Both the position numbers and the translations under genes were made by a program. The notes beneath the pieces were generated by a model. It searched no databases and was not told the DNA's origin. It worked only from the letters and a program-made list of their open reading frames with translations. Of a stretch of DNA of 64,000 nt, positions 1 to 9,979 are shown piece after piece. Each line of letters starts with the position of its first letter. Position 1 is the stretch's first letter. Origin of the DNA: Collinsella aerofaciens (GTDB taxonomy: Bacteria > Actinomycetota > Coriobacteriia > Coriobacteriales > Coriobacteriaceae); NCBI RefSeq assembly GCF_018785245.1, contig NZ_WQPL01000004.1, positions 1 to 64,000 of the forward strand, given 5' to 3'.

Positions 1-45
1 GCGATATACGCCGTGATGCGCGACCGGGTGCCCTACCGGGAGTAG
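1..45 (+). CDS. C-terminal tail of a truncated gene
   Basis: The first frame is open from the window edge to a TAG at 43-45 and encodes only 14 residues ending YAVMRDRVPYRE. A short tail of the form Y-A-x-x-R-D-x-x-P-Y is reminiscent of the ends of IS110-type transposases, but 14 residues are far too few to identify a family. It could equally be an accidental open frame. Confidence 0.25.
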   Translation, partial: AIYAVMRDRVPYRE

Positions 46-127
46 CCCCGACGGTTGACAAAACTATAGGAACACCCAACTGCCGGGCTTGGGATACCAT
101 GGTGGCACCCTAGCGAAAGGACGATGT

Positions 128-1216
128 ATGGCACATGTCGATGACCAGCGTGTGGCGCGCGTGCTCGATGCGCTCGAGGCTCAGCACCCCGGCGCGCAGC
201 TGCTTGTAAACGACCCGTGGTCGATCTACTATCTGACCGGCTTTTATGCTGATATGTTCGAGCGTTTTTGCGGTGTACTATTCGCACGCGGCAGCGAGCC
301 GGTGATCTTGGTCAACGCGCTGCATCAGTTGCCCGAGTACGACAATGCCCGCGTCGCCTACCACGCCGATACCGACGTCGTGGCCGACGCCATCGTTCGC
401 GAGGTCGATCCGAGCAAACCGCTCGGTATCGATACCGTCATGCGTTCCGGCTTTTTGATGCCACTCATGGAGCGTCTCGCCGCGAGCGAGTTCTTCCTAG
501 GCGACTTTGCCGTCACCGCCGCACGCACCCACAAGGATGCCGCCGAGCAGGAGCTCATGCGCTTGTCCTCGGCCGCTAACGACGCCGTGATGGCCGATGC
601 CATCAAGCTCGTCCACGAGGGCGTAACGGAGCGCGAGATTGCCGATCGGATGCTCGGTCTGTACCGCAAGCACGGCTGCGAGGGCTTTAGCTTTCCGCCT
701 ATCGTGAGCTTTGGCGCTAACGCCGGCGACCCGCATCACGAACCAGACGACACCGTACTCAAGCGTGGCGACGTGGTGTTGTTCGACATTGGCGGACGCC
801 GCTGCAACTACTGCTCGGACATGACGCGCACGTTCTTTTGGGGCGAGCCGGACGAAGAGACGGCGCGCATCTACGATATCGTGCGCCGCGCCAACGAGGC
901 CGCCGAGGCGCTCATCGCACCGGGCGTGCGCATGTGCGACCTGGACCGTGCCGCGCGCGACATGATTGAGGAAGCGGGCTATGGGCAGTACTTTACGCAC
1001 CGCCTGGGACACTCGATCGGCCTGCAGGACCATGAGCCAGGCGATGTCTCACTTGTTAACGAGCAAGTTGTAGAGCCGGGTATGACGTTCTCCATCGAGC
1101 CGGGCATCTACCTCCCTGGCCGCACCGGCGTCCGCATCGAGGACCTGGCCCTGGTTACCGAGTCCGGCGTCGAGATTCTCAACGCCTACCCCCGCGATCC
1201 GCTCCGCCTAGACTAG
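128..1216 (+). CDS. Xaa-Pro aminopeptidase / M24 family metallopeptidase
   Basis: This 362-residue protein is a cytoplasmic M24 'pita-bread' peptidase, expected to remove N-terminal residues preceding proline. The N-terminal creatinase-like domain covers about residues 1-125. The catalytic domain follows and shows the dinuclear-metal ligands: FDIGG and CSDMTRTFF supply the two aspartates, HRLGHSIG the histidine, and FSIEPGIY and VRIEDLALV the two glutamates. The ATG at 128 is chosen because AAAGGA lies about 8 bases upstream; the frame is open to 89 but lacks a ribosome site there. It is monocistronic, with a strong terminator just downstream. The family is clear; the choice between prolidase and aminopeptidase P is not. 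Confidence 0.85.
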   Translation: MAHVDDQRVARVLDALEAQHPGAQLLVNDPWSIYYLTGFYADMFERFCGVLFARGSEPVILVNALHQLPEYDNARVAYHADTDVVADAIVREVDPSKPLGIDTVMRSGFLMPLMERLAASEFFLGDFAVTAARTHKDAAEQELMRLSSAANDAVMADAIKLVHEGVTEREIADRMLGLYRKHGCEGFSFPPIVSFGANAGDPHHEPDDTVLKRGDVVLFDIGGRRCNYCSDMTRTFFWGEPDEETARIYDIVRRANEAAEALIAPGVRMCDLDRAARDMIEEAGYGQYFTHRLGHSIGLQDHEPGDVSLVNEQVVEPGMTFSIEPGIYLPGRTGVRIEDLALVTESGVEILNAYPRDPLRLD

Positions 1217-1218
1217 CC

Positions 1219-1251
1219 AATGTGACAAAGGGACAGCCCCTTTGTCACATT
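1219..1251. repeat. Perfect 14-bp palindrome, TGTGACAAAGGG family
   Basis: Arms of 14 bases beginning AATGTGACAAAGGG (1219-1232 and 1238-1251) flank a 5-base spacer. It starts three bases after the peptidase stop codon. A near-identical element lies at 58291-58321, so it is a dispersed repeat. No T-run follows on the plus strand, so it is not itself a good terminator for the peptidase. Confidence 0.8.
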
Positions 1252-1278
1252 GCGATTACGTCGCGCCACAAAAACGGG

Positions 1279-1410
1279 CTATCTACTACGTTTAACCCGC
1301 ATGGGTCGACCATGCGGGTCTTTTTTGAAAACTGGCAAGCCTTTTACCTGCGGTTTTGATTTCACGATTTTCCGTGTGGTCGAGGGTAACCCGTCAAACG
1401 TAGTAGATAG
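1279..1410. repeat. Long-range inverted repeat enclosing a terminator
   Basis: CTATCTACTACGTTT (1279-1293) is repeated exactly in inverse orientation at 1396-1410, each arm flanked by GGC/GCC bases. The roughly 100-base interior holds the terminator at 1296-1326. A 13-base piece of the right arm, AGTAGATAGGCCC, recurs at 59047-59059. Confidence 0.75.
1296..1326 (+). terminator. Rho-independent terminator of the M24 peptidase gene
   Basis: A 9-bp stem, CCCGCATGG / CCATGCGGG, with a 5-base loop is followed by TC and six T residues on the plus strand. It lies 80 bases after the peptidase stop codon. Confidence 0.85.
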
Positions 1411-1486
1411 GCCCATTTCGTGACAAGCGAGTCAACTCGGGGTACAGGGCAGCTAAAAAAGCCCCGTCCCAAATTGGCTGCTTTTG

Positions 1487-1553
1487 AGTTGCGGTGATAT
1501 ACGGACTGTTTGGGGCTCCTGGCTTGTAAAACAGTCCCTATTTCACCGCAACT
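1487..1553. repeat. GTTGCGGTGAAATAG hairpin family, copy 1
   Basis: Arms of about 25 bases, starting AGTTGCGGTGATATACGG and ending in the near-complement with ACAGTCCC and ATTTCACCGCAACT, flank a loop of about 17 bases. It lies between the convergent peptidase and folC genes. The stretch 1217-1567 holds no gene, only this and the two preceding elements. Confidence 0.85.
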
Positions 1554-1567
1554 GCTGAGGGGATGGG

Positions 1568-2911
1568 TTAGCGCAGCAGGCCGGCCACTTCGCCGGCTAG
1601 AGTGATGGTACCGGCGGCAACGAAGGGCTCACTTGCGGCATCGAGGGCAGCGAGGGCCTCGGACACGCTCGGGTATACGCCCACGAGCTTATCGGCATCA
1701 ACGAGGGCAGCGAGTTCCTCTGCCGGCAGGGCGCGATCGGAATCGGTCTGGGTCACGACCACGTGGGGGAACGCCGGAACCAAAACGTCAACGATGCCCG
1801 CCACGTCCTTGTCAGCCAGCGCGGCACACAGCAGCGTGGGGCGATTCTCCACGCACGGATCGATCTCGTCCAGCGCGCTCACAAAGTTCTCGCAGCTCTG
1901 AGGGTTGTGACAGGCGTCGATCAGCTTGAGCGGATCAGTTCCCAGCACATCAAATCGGCCCGGCGTGGGGCAGCCCATAAGCGACGCATCGAGCTTATCA
2001 TGATCGAGTTCACAGCCCAGATACCCCTCGCACAGCATAATCGCGCACGCAGCATTCTGCGGCTGATACGCTGGTTTAACCATGCTCGACGTATAGATGG
2101 CACGCGGCGTGGTGCAGCTAAACTCAACCGTGTCGCCCACATGCGCCGGCACCTTAGTCGTGGCATGACTCACCACGAGTGGCACGACGCCGCACTCGCG
2201 ACAACGGGCATCCATCACGCGCTGAACGCTCGCCTCGTGCGTGCCCTCGCCCAGCACAACCAGGCGTCCGGGCTTAATGACCGCAGCCTTCTCCCCCGCA
2301 ATGGCCTCGAGCGTATCGCCCAAAATACGTGTGTGATCGAGCCCGATGCCCGTAATGGCAACGGCGACGGGATCGGTCGCACTCGTGGCGTCCCAACGTC
2401 CGCCCATGCCGACCTCGAGCACGGCAACATCCACCGCGGCCTCGGCAAACACTACAAGTGCGGCAGCCGTCAGCAGGTCAAACGGCGTGATGGAATAGGC
2501 GCGCTCCCCCGCCGCCACACGGCGCGCATTCACGCGATGTCCCGCCTCGACAGCTGCTGAAACGCCACGAGCAAAGGCCTCGTCGCTCACGACGCGCCCG
2601 TCGACCTCCATGCGCTCGGGATAGCGAACGAGCTGCGGCGACGTGTACAGCGCGGTCTTGAGCCCCTCGCCACGAAGGATGGCAGCCGAAAAACGCGTTG
2701 TCGAAGTCTTGCCATTAGTACCGGCAACCTGAATGCAATCAAAGTACTCGTCCGGACGCCCCAGCTCATCGAGCATATCGACAACCGTCTCGAGCAGAGG
2801 CCCAGCATCCCCAGAAATCCGCCCCGTATCAGCAGCAAGCCCCACAGCCTCATCAAACGAAAGCAACTCAAACGAGAAAGGAACGACATACGACCCAGAA
2901 CGCTTAGCCAT
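1568..2911 (-). CDS. folC: Bifunctional folylpolyglutamate / dihydrofolate synthase
   Basis: FolC (447 residues) adds glutamate to folates (and dihydropteroate) using ATP in the cytoplasm. Visible Mur-ligase features are the P-loop VAGTNGKTSTT near residue 65, VLEVGMGGRWDATS, and the C-terminal domain motif DACHNPQS. Length is normal for the family. The ATG at 2911 begins MAKRSGS and has GGAG about 9 bases upstream; an in-frame extension of 19 codons would run through a terminator-like hairpin and is rejected. The gene follows valS in the same direction, an order common in Gram-positive bacteria. Confidence 0.92.
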   Translation of the reverse strand: MAKRSGSYVVPFSFELLSFDEAVGLAADTGRISGDAGPLLETVVDMLDELGRPDEYFDCIQVAGTNGKTSTTRFSAAILRGEGLKTALYTSPQLVRYPERMEVDGRVVSDEAFARGVSAAVEAGHRVNARRVAAGERAYSITPFDLLTAAALVVFAEAAVDVAVLEVGMGGRWDATSATDPVAVAITGIGLDHTRILGDTLEAIAGEKAAVIKPGRLVVLGEGTHEASVQRVMDARCRECGVVPLVVSHATTKVPAHVGDTVEFSCTTPRAIYTSSMVKPAYQPQNAACAIMLCEGYLGCELDHDKLDASLMGCPTPGRFDVLGTDPLKLIDACHNPQSCENFVSALDEIDPCVENRPTLLCAALADKDVAGIVDVLVPAFPHVVVTQTDSDRALPAEELAALVDADKLVGVYPSVSEALAALDAASEPFVAAGTITLAGEVAGLLR

Positions 2912-2933
2912 AACCCAAAGTCTCCAATAACAG

Positions 2934-2966
2934 AAAAAGAGGCCCATCAAAAAGAATGAGCCCCTC
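2934..2966 (-). terminator. Terminator-like hairpin between valS and folC
   Basis: On the minus strand an 11-bp stem with one or two G-U pairs (GGCTCAT pairing with ATGGGCC plus flanking bases) is followed by TCTTTTT. It ends only about 23 bases before the folC start, leaving little room for a separate promoter, so it may limit rather than stop read-through from valS. Confidence 0.6.
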
Positions 2967-3071
2967 ACGTTGACAATATCAGCCTTTACCCGCTTGCAGC
3001 GAGATCAAGGCCACAACCCAGTGGCCCTAACACGCCAGATGCAAACAACCACGTAAACGAACTAGGAGCGG

Positions 3072-3172
3072 CCCGACGCTTTGCTCGATACAAGTTCCGC
3101 ACGCAAAGGACAGCACTAAATGTGCTGTCCGTCTTGCGCAGGACTGTTTGCAGTAGCGAGCAAAGCGTCGGG
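3072..3172. repeat. Two-tier palindrome, copy A
   Basis: Outer arms CCCGACGCTTTGCTCG (3072-3087) and the exact complement (3157-3172) enclose a second hairpin, GGACAGCAC / GTGCTGTCC (3108-3116, 3122-3130) with loop TAAAT. It lies 20 bases beyond the valS stop. Similar two-tier structures with different sequences occur at 5909, 46561 and 47865. Confidence 0.75.
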
Positions 3173-3191
3173 ACGCGCCCCAGAGTAAACC

Positions 3192-5888
<2,697 letters not shown>

Positions 5889-5908
5889 ATATCTCTCCCT
5901 TGCCCGTC

Positions 5909-6024
5909 GGGGAGGAATGTAGGCCCGATTTTCGCTCGGTCAAGTCCTGGGCTCGCTCGAAGACCACATTAAGTGGTCTTCGGCTCGTGCGGAATCTACG
6001 AAAATCGGGCCTACATTCCTCCCC
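5909..6024. repeat. Two-tier palindrome, copy B, upstream of valS
   Basis: Perfect 26-bp outer arms (5909-5934 and 5999-6024, starting GGGGAGGAATGTAGGCCC) enclose an inner 10-bp hairpin CGAAGACCAC / GTGGTCTTCG (5958-5967, 5973-5982) with loop ATTAA. It sits in the valS leader, 20 bases before the start codon. Confidence 0.85.
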
Positions 6025-6117
6025 TTAGGTATCGATTACTTCAGTCTGAATGACTTCGCTGAGGCTTAAACAAACACACAGAATAACACAGGTAGTTGGG
6101 GTTATTGCGCATATATA

Positions 6118-6153
6118 AAATAGCCTCCGACCGCGGGTGGCCGGAGGCTATTT
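6118..6153 (-). terminator. Terminator of the tig-clpP-clpX cluster
   Basis: A perfect 12-bp stem, AAATAGCCTCCG / CGGAGGCTATTT, with a 12-base loop is followed on the minus strand by TTATATA. It begins about 20 bases past the clpX stop codon. Confidence 0.85.
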
Positions 6154-6174
6154 GCAAGCACGTTTTAGGCAGGT

Positions 6175-7581
6175 CTAGCCGTAGATGCGTTGGGGCTGTT
6201 CTTCGCCCTTGACGGCGGCTTCGGTTACGACAACCTTGGCAACGCCCTCCTCGCTGGGGAGGTCGAACATCGTCTGCTGCAGCACGTCCTCGCAGATGGC
6301 GCGTAGACCGCGGGCGCCGGTCTTGCGGGCAAGCGCCATGCGGGCGATCTCATGCAGGGCGGCGTCCTCAAACTCAAGCTCAACGTCCTCGAGCTGGAAC
6401 ATCTTGCGGTACTGACGCACCACGGCATTCTTGGGCTCGGTCAGGATCGACACCAGGTCGTCCTCGTCGAGCGCCTGCGTCTGGGTGACGACGGGCGTAC
6501 GACCCACGAACTCGGGGATCATGCCAAAGGCGTTGAGGTCTTGCGGGAGCACCTGACGCAGCAGGTCGTTCTCGTCGACCGAGGTGGGGCCGGCGATCTC
6601 GGAGTTAAAGCCCACGCCCTTGTTGCCCACGCGATCGGCGATGATCTTGTCCAGACCAACAAAGGCACCACCGCAGATGAACAGGATGTTGGTCGTGTCG
6701 ATCTGCAGCAACTCCTGCTGGGGATGCTTGCGGCCGCCGGTGGGCGGAACGCTTGCCACCGTGCCCTCAAGAATCTTAAGCAGCGCCTGCTGAACGCCCT
6801 CGCCCGAAACATCGCGGGTGATGGAAAGGTTCTCGGCCTTGCGGGCGATCTTGTCGATCTCGTCCACGTAGATAATGCCAACCTGCGCGCGCTCGATATC
6901 GCCATCGGCGGCATTGATGAGCTTGAGCAGGATGTTCTCCACGTCCTCGCCAACGTAACCGGCCTCGGTAAGCGCGGTGGCGTCGGCGATGGCAAACGGC
7001 ACCTCGAGGATGCGCGCGAGCGTCTGGGCGAGCAGGGTCTTACCGGTACCGGTGGGACCGAGCAGCAAAATATTGGACTTGGCGAGCTCCACCTCGTCCA
7101 TATCATCGTCGAGCTGCGAATCCAGACCGTCGTCAAAGGCCGAAAGCGCAGCGCCGCCCTCGATGACGCGGCGGTAGTGATTGTACACGGCAACCGACAT
7201 GGCGCGCTTGGCGTCCTCCTGGCCCATGACATAGGCCGAAAGCTCGTCATAAATCTCGTGCGGCGTCGGCACGTGCGTGATGACCTGACGGTCGTCCTCG
7301 AGCTCAAAGCCCTCGGCCTCGGGGTCAACGGCGGGCTGGGACGCAGCCTGGCCGTGGTCGTTGAGGAAACCCGGGAGATTGCCGTTGCGGGCGGCGTCCA
7401 TAAAGTCCGAAGCCAGCGACTCCTCAAGGATCTCGGAGCAGGCGGCGACGCACTCGTCGCAGATAAAGATGTTGGTCGGACCCTTAACAAGGCGGCGAAC
7501 CTGGCCCTGCTCTTTTCCGCAGAAGGAGCAGCGGATGGGGTTGCCGTTCTCGTCAAAGTTGTCCTGCATGTTACCTGCCAT
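6175..7581 (-). CDS. clpX: ATP-dependent Clp protease ATP-binding subunit ClpX
   Basis: ClpX is the AAA+ unfoldase that feeds tagged substrates to ClpP. The N-terminal zinc-binding domain shows CSFCGK and CDEC within the first 45 residues, followed by the ClpX hallmark [18 protein letters not shown], Walker A GPTGTGKT, Walker [10 protein letters not shown] and the sensor/C-domain [10 protein letters not shown]. The start at 7581 (MAGNMQDNF) lies 2 bases after the clpP stop with GGACGCCTAGG before it; an internal ATG at 7569 is the alternative. It is the last gene of tig-clpP-clpX. At 468 residues it is longer than E. coli ClpX because of an acidic insert after the zinc domain. Confidence 0.96.
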   Translation of the reverse strand: MAGNMQDNFDENGNPIRCSFCGKEQGQVRRLVKGPTNIFICDECVAACSEILEESLASDFMDAARNGNLPGFLNDHGQAASQPAVDPEAEGFELEDDRQVITHVPTPHEIYDELSAYVMGQEDAKRAMSVAVYNHYRRVIEGGAALSAFDDGLDSQLDDDMDEVELAKSNILLLGPTGTGKTLLAQTLARILEVPFAIADATALTEAGYVGEDVENILLKLINAADGDIERAQVGIIYVDEIDKIARKAENLSITRDVSGEGVQQALLKILEGTVASVPPTGGRKHPQQELLQIDTTNILFICGGAFVGLDKIIADRVGNKGVGFNSEIAGPTSVDENDLLRQVLPQDLNAFGMIPEFVGRTPVVTQTQALDEDDLVSILTEPKNAVVRQYRKMFQLEDVELEFEDAALHEIARMALARKTGARGLRAICEDVLQQTMFDLPSEEGVAKVVVTEAAVKGEEQPQRIYG

Positions 7582-7582
7582 C

Positions 7583-8203
7583 CTAGGCGTCCTTCGCGGC
7601 AAGATCGCGCGAGGTAACGATACGGTCGATCAGGCCATAGTCGAGGGCCTCGGCAGCGGTCAGGTAGTTGTCGCGCTCGGTATCGGCTTGGACCTTCTCG
7701 ATGGGCTGGCCCGAGGCGTCAGACAGAATCTGGTTGAGCTCGCGACGGGTCTTCTTGATCTCCTCGGCCACGATCTCGATCTCGGTCTGCTGGCCCTGGG
7801 CACCCCCGCTGGGCTGGTGAATCATGACCTTGGAGTGCGGCAGGCAGAAGCGCTTACCCTTGGCGCCGGCCGAAAGCAGCACGGCGGCCATGGACGCGGC
7901 CATACCGACGCAAATGGTGGAGACCTGCGGCTTGATGAAGTTCATGGTGTCCAGAATCGCCAGACCGGAATAGACCTCGCCGCCGGGCGAATTGATGTAG
8001 AGCGAGATATCCTTCTCGGCATCCTGGCTCTCAAGATGCAGCAGCTGGGCAACGACCAGGTTGGCGCTGACGGAGTTGATCTCCTCGCCCAAGAAGATGA
8101 TGCGGTCGTTGAGCAGGCGCGAATAGATATCGTAGCTGCGCTCGCCGCGCGGCGTCTGCTCGATAACGTATGGCACGAGGGCGGAATCGAACTTAGCGAT
8201 CAT
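7583..8203 (-). CDS. clpP: ATP-dependent Clp protease proteolytic subunit
   Basis: ClpP (206 residues) is the serine protease barrel. The catalytic serine is in [12 protein letters not shown] and the histidine in [13 protein letters not shown]; the aspartate lies in the downstream helix near TERDNY. The ATG at 8203 (MIAKFDSAL) is preferred because GGAG stands 6 bases upstream; an earlier ATG at 8215 overlaps that site. It is the single clpP copy seen here and is followed within 2 bases by clpX, so the pair is probably translated together. Confidence 0.96.
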   Translation of the reverse strand: MIAKFDSALVPYVIEQTPRGERSYDIYSRLLNDRIIFLGEEINSVSANLVVAQLLHLESQDAEKDISLYINSPGGEVYSGLAILDTMNFIKPQVSTICVGMAASMAAVLLSAGAKGKRFCLPHSKVMIHQPSGGAQGQQTEIEIVAEEIKKTRRELNQILSDASGQPIEKVQADTERDNYLTAAEALDYGLIDRIVTSRDLAAKDA

Positions 8204-8248
8204 ACGCATCTCCATTTCTCTTACGGACCAATAGTGGTTCTAGACAAA

Positions 8249-8289
8249 CGTACGGTGCCCGCATGCTATGCATTGGCTGGCACCGTACG
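8249..8289 (-). terminator. Hairpin between tig and clpP
   Basis: A perfect 11-bp inverted repeat, CGTACGGTGCC / GGCACCGTACG, with a 19-base loop lies in the tig-clpP gap. Only a short GTTTGTC tail follows on the minus strand, so it is a weak terminator or an RNA-stabilising hairpin rather than a full stop. Confidence 0.6.
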
Positions 8290-8365
8290 AAGCAACCGGA
8301 TAACCGGTTTATAACTTTACCCCATCACGGGCGCATCCATGCGCTCGCGGAAAAGGTGGCGAGAA

Positions 8366-9664
8366 TTACTCGGCGTCCTTGGCGGTCTCGTCGACCTCGG
8401 TCACCTTGGCGTTCTCGACCAGGTGGTCGACGGCCTTGGAGCGACGGATGGACTCGCGGACGGCAGGCATGCGGCCATCGGCGATGAACTCGGCCTTGGA
8501 AGCCTCGACGTCCTTGACGCCGGCCTTCTCGAACTCGGCGTTGATATCGTCCTCGGTGACCTCGATCTTGAGCTCACGGGCGAGGGCGTCGAGAGCCAGG
8601 GACTCACGGGCAACGTCGTTAGCCTGCTTGTGCAGGTCGCCGATGAACTGCTCCATGGTCAGACCGGAAGCGGGCAGCCAGGTGTCCAGGGTCATGCCAC
8701 GGGCAGCGAGGTTGGACAGGAAGTTCTGGCCAAGCTCCTCAAAGACGGACTGCTCGTAGTCGGCGTCCATCTCGTCGAGCTGCAGGCGCTCGGCGAGAGC
8801 GGAGACGCAACGGTTCTCCTTCTCGGCCGGGAGGCGAGAAGCCTTGTCCTGCTCGATCTCGATCTTGATGGCGTCGCGCATGGCGTCGATGCTGTCGAAG
8901 CCAAAGTCGGACTTGACGAGCTCGTCGGTGAGCTCGGGGGTGTTGCGGACCTTGATGCCCTTGACGGTGACCTCGACGGTGTGGGTCTCGGCCTCCTCGC
9001 CCTCCTCGACCTCGTCGGTCCAGGTGACGGTCTTGACGTCGTCGACGTTGGCGCCGATCAGGGCCTCGTTGAACTCCTTGGGGTTGCTGTCGCTACCGGC
9101 GATGAGCATACGGCCCTCGGCGGCGAAGTTGTCGGCGTTCTCGACGGCCTTGAGGTCGACGGTCACGTAGTCGTCAGCCTCGACGGCGCGACCCTCGACG
9201 TCCTCGAAGGTGGCACGGTAGTTGAGGAGCATCTCGACCTGGTTGTTGATCTCGGACTCGGTGACCTCCGCGGGAGGCATCTCGATCTCGACGGCGTCGA
9301 AGGAGGAGAGCTCAGCGGCAGGACGCAGGGAGAACTCGACGGTGTAGGTGTAGTCCTCGTGATCCTTGGCGAGATCGAGCTCCTTGTAGTCACCGTTCTT
9401 GGTGGGGACGATGTCCAGCTCGTTGAGGACGACGGGCTCGTTGGCAGCGATCAGGTCGTTGGTGGCCTGAGCGAGGGTAGCCTCGGCGCCAAGAGCAGAG
9501 TCGATAACCGGACGGGGAGCCTTACCGGCGCGGAAGCCCGGGAAGCGGTACTTCTTGGCGGTGTCCTTGTAGGCCTTCTTGATCGCGGCGTCGACGTCGG
9601 CGGCCGGGATGGTGACCGTAGCGGTGAGCTTGGCGTCCTTGACGTCAGAAGCGGTGATGTTCAA
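8366..9664 (-). CDS. tig: Trigger factor (ribosome-bound peptidyl-prolyl isomerase)
   Basis: Trigger factor (432 residues) binds nascent chains at the ribosome exit. The ribosome-docking loop reads YRFPGFRAGKAPRPVI, the family's GFRxGKxP signature; a PPIase domain (about 150-240) and helical arms follow. Start choice: the frame is open to an ATG at 9679, but AGGAGG lies inside that extension, 6 bases before TTG at 9664, and the product from TTG (MNITASDVKDAKL) matches the usual N-terminus. So TTG is probably the true start. Upstream on the same strand is tRNA-Leu. Gene order tig-clpP-clpX is widely conserved. Confidence 0.93.
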   Translation of the reverse strand: MNITASDVKDAKLTATVTIPAADVDAAIKKAYKDTAKKYRFPGFRAGKAPRPVIDSALGAEATLAQATNDLIAANEPVVLNELDIVPTKNGDYKELDLAKDHEDYTYTVEFSLRPAAELSSFDAVEIEMPPAEVTESEINNQVEMLLNYRATFEDVEGRAVEADDYVTVDLKAVENADNFAAEGRMLIAGSDSNPKEFNEALIGANVDDVKTVTWTDEVEEGEEAETHTVEVTVKGIKVRNTPELTDELVKSDFGFDSIDAMRDAIKIEIEQDKASRLPAEKENRCVSALAERLQLDEMDADYEQSVFEELGQNFLSNLAARGMTLDTWLPASGLTMEQFIGDLHKQANDVARESLALDALARELKIEVTEDDINAEFEKAGVKDVEASKAEFIADGRMPAVRESIRRSKAVDHLVENAKVTEVDETAKDAE

Positions 9665-9755
9665 CACGTTCCTCCTCATACTGCCCAGCTTATCTGAGGT
9701 GCTGGTACCTTTATGCAACAAAGAGTCGCGACGGCGGGAGCCGACGCAGGTGCGT

Positions 9756-9839
9756 TGGTGCGGGCGAAAGGACTCGAACCTTCACGGGAATCCCACCAGA
9801 ACCTAAATCTGGCGCGTCTACCAATTCCGCCACGCCCGC
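9756..9839 (-). tRNA. tRNA-Leu (anticodon TAG)
   Basis: The minus strand folds as a class II tRNA: acceptor GCGGGCG / CGCCCGC, anticodon stem CCAGA / TCTGG around TTTAGGT (anticodon TAG, Leu), a variable arm, T-loop GGTTCGAGTCC and an encoded 3' CCA. Length is 84 bases. Confidence 0.95.
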
Positions 9840-9924
9840 ATGAGCGCACAGACTAGGAATGATAGCAGATACGAACGGCAAGCGCACGCACACCTTTTAC
9901 AGGCTCACGACCTCACCACGAGTG

Positions 9925-9954
9925 CAAAAGGCGGGACGAGTTGCCCCGCCCCGC
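9925..9954 (-). terminator. Terminator after the xanthine dehydrogenase-like operon
   Basis: On the minus strand GGCGGG pairs with CCCGCC across a short loop and is followed by TTTTGC, about 30 bases beyond the stop of the Mo-subunit gene. Confidence 0.6.
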
Positions 9955-9979
9955 CAATTGCGACTTGTTCGCCGACCCG

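Noticed and set aside
5889-6110. T-box riboswitch upstream of valS
   Set aside because: The region is palindromic but lacks the T-box sequence and a terminator/antiterminator pair before the gene.
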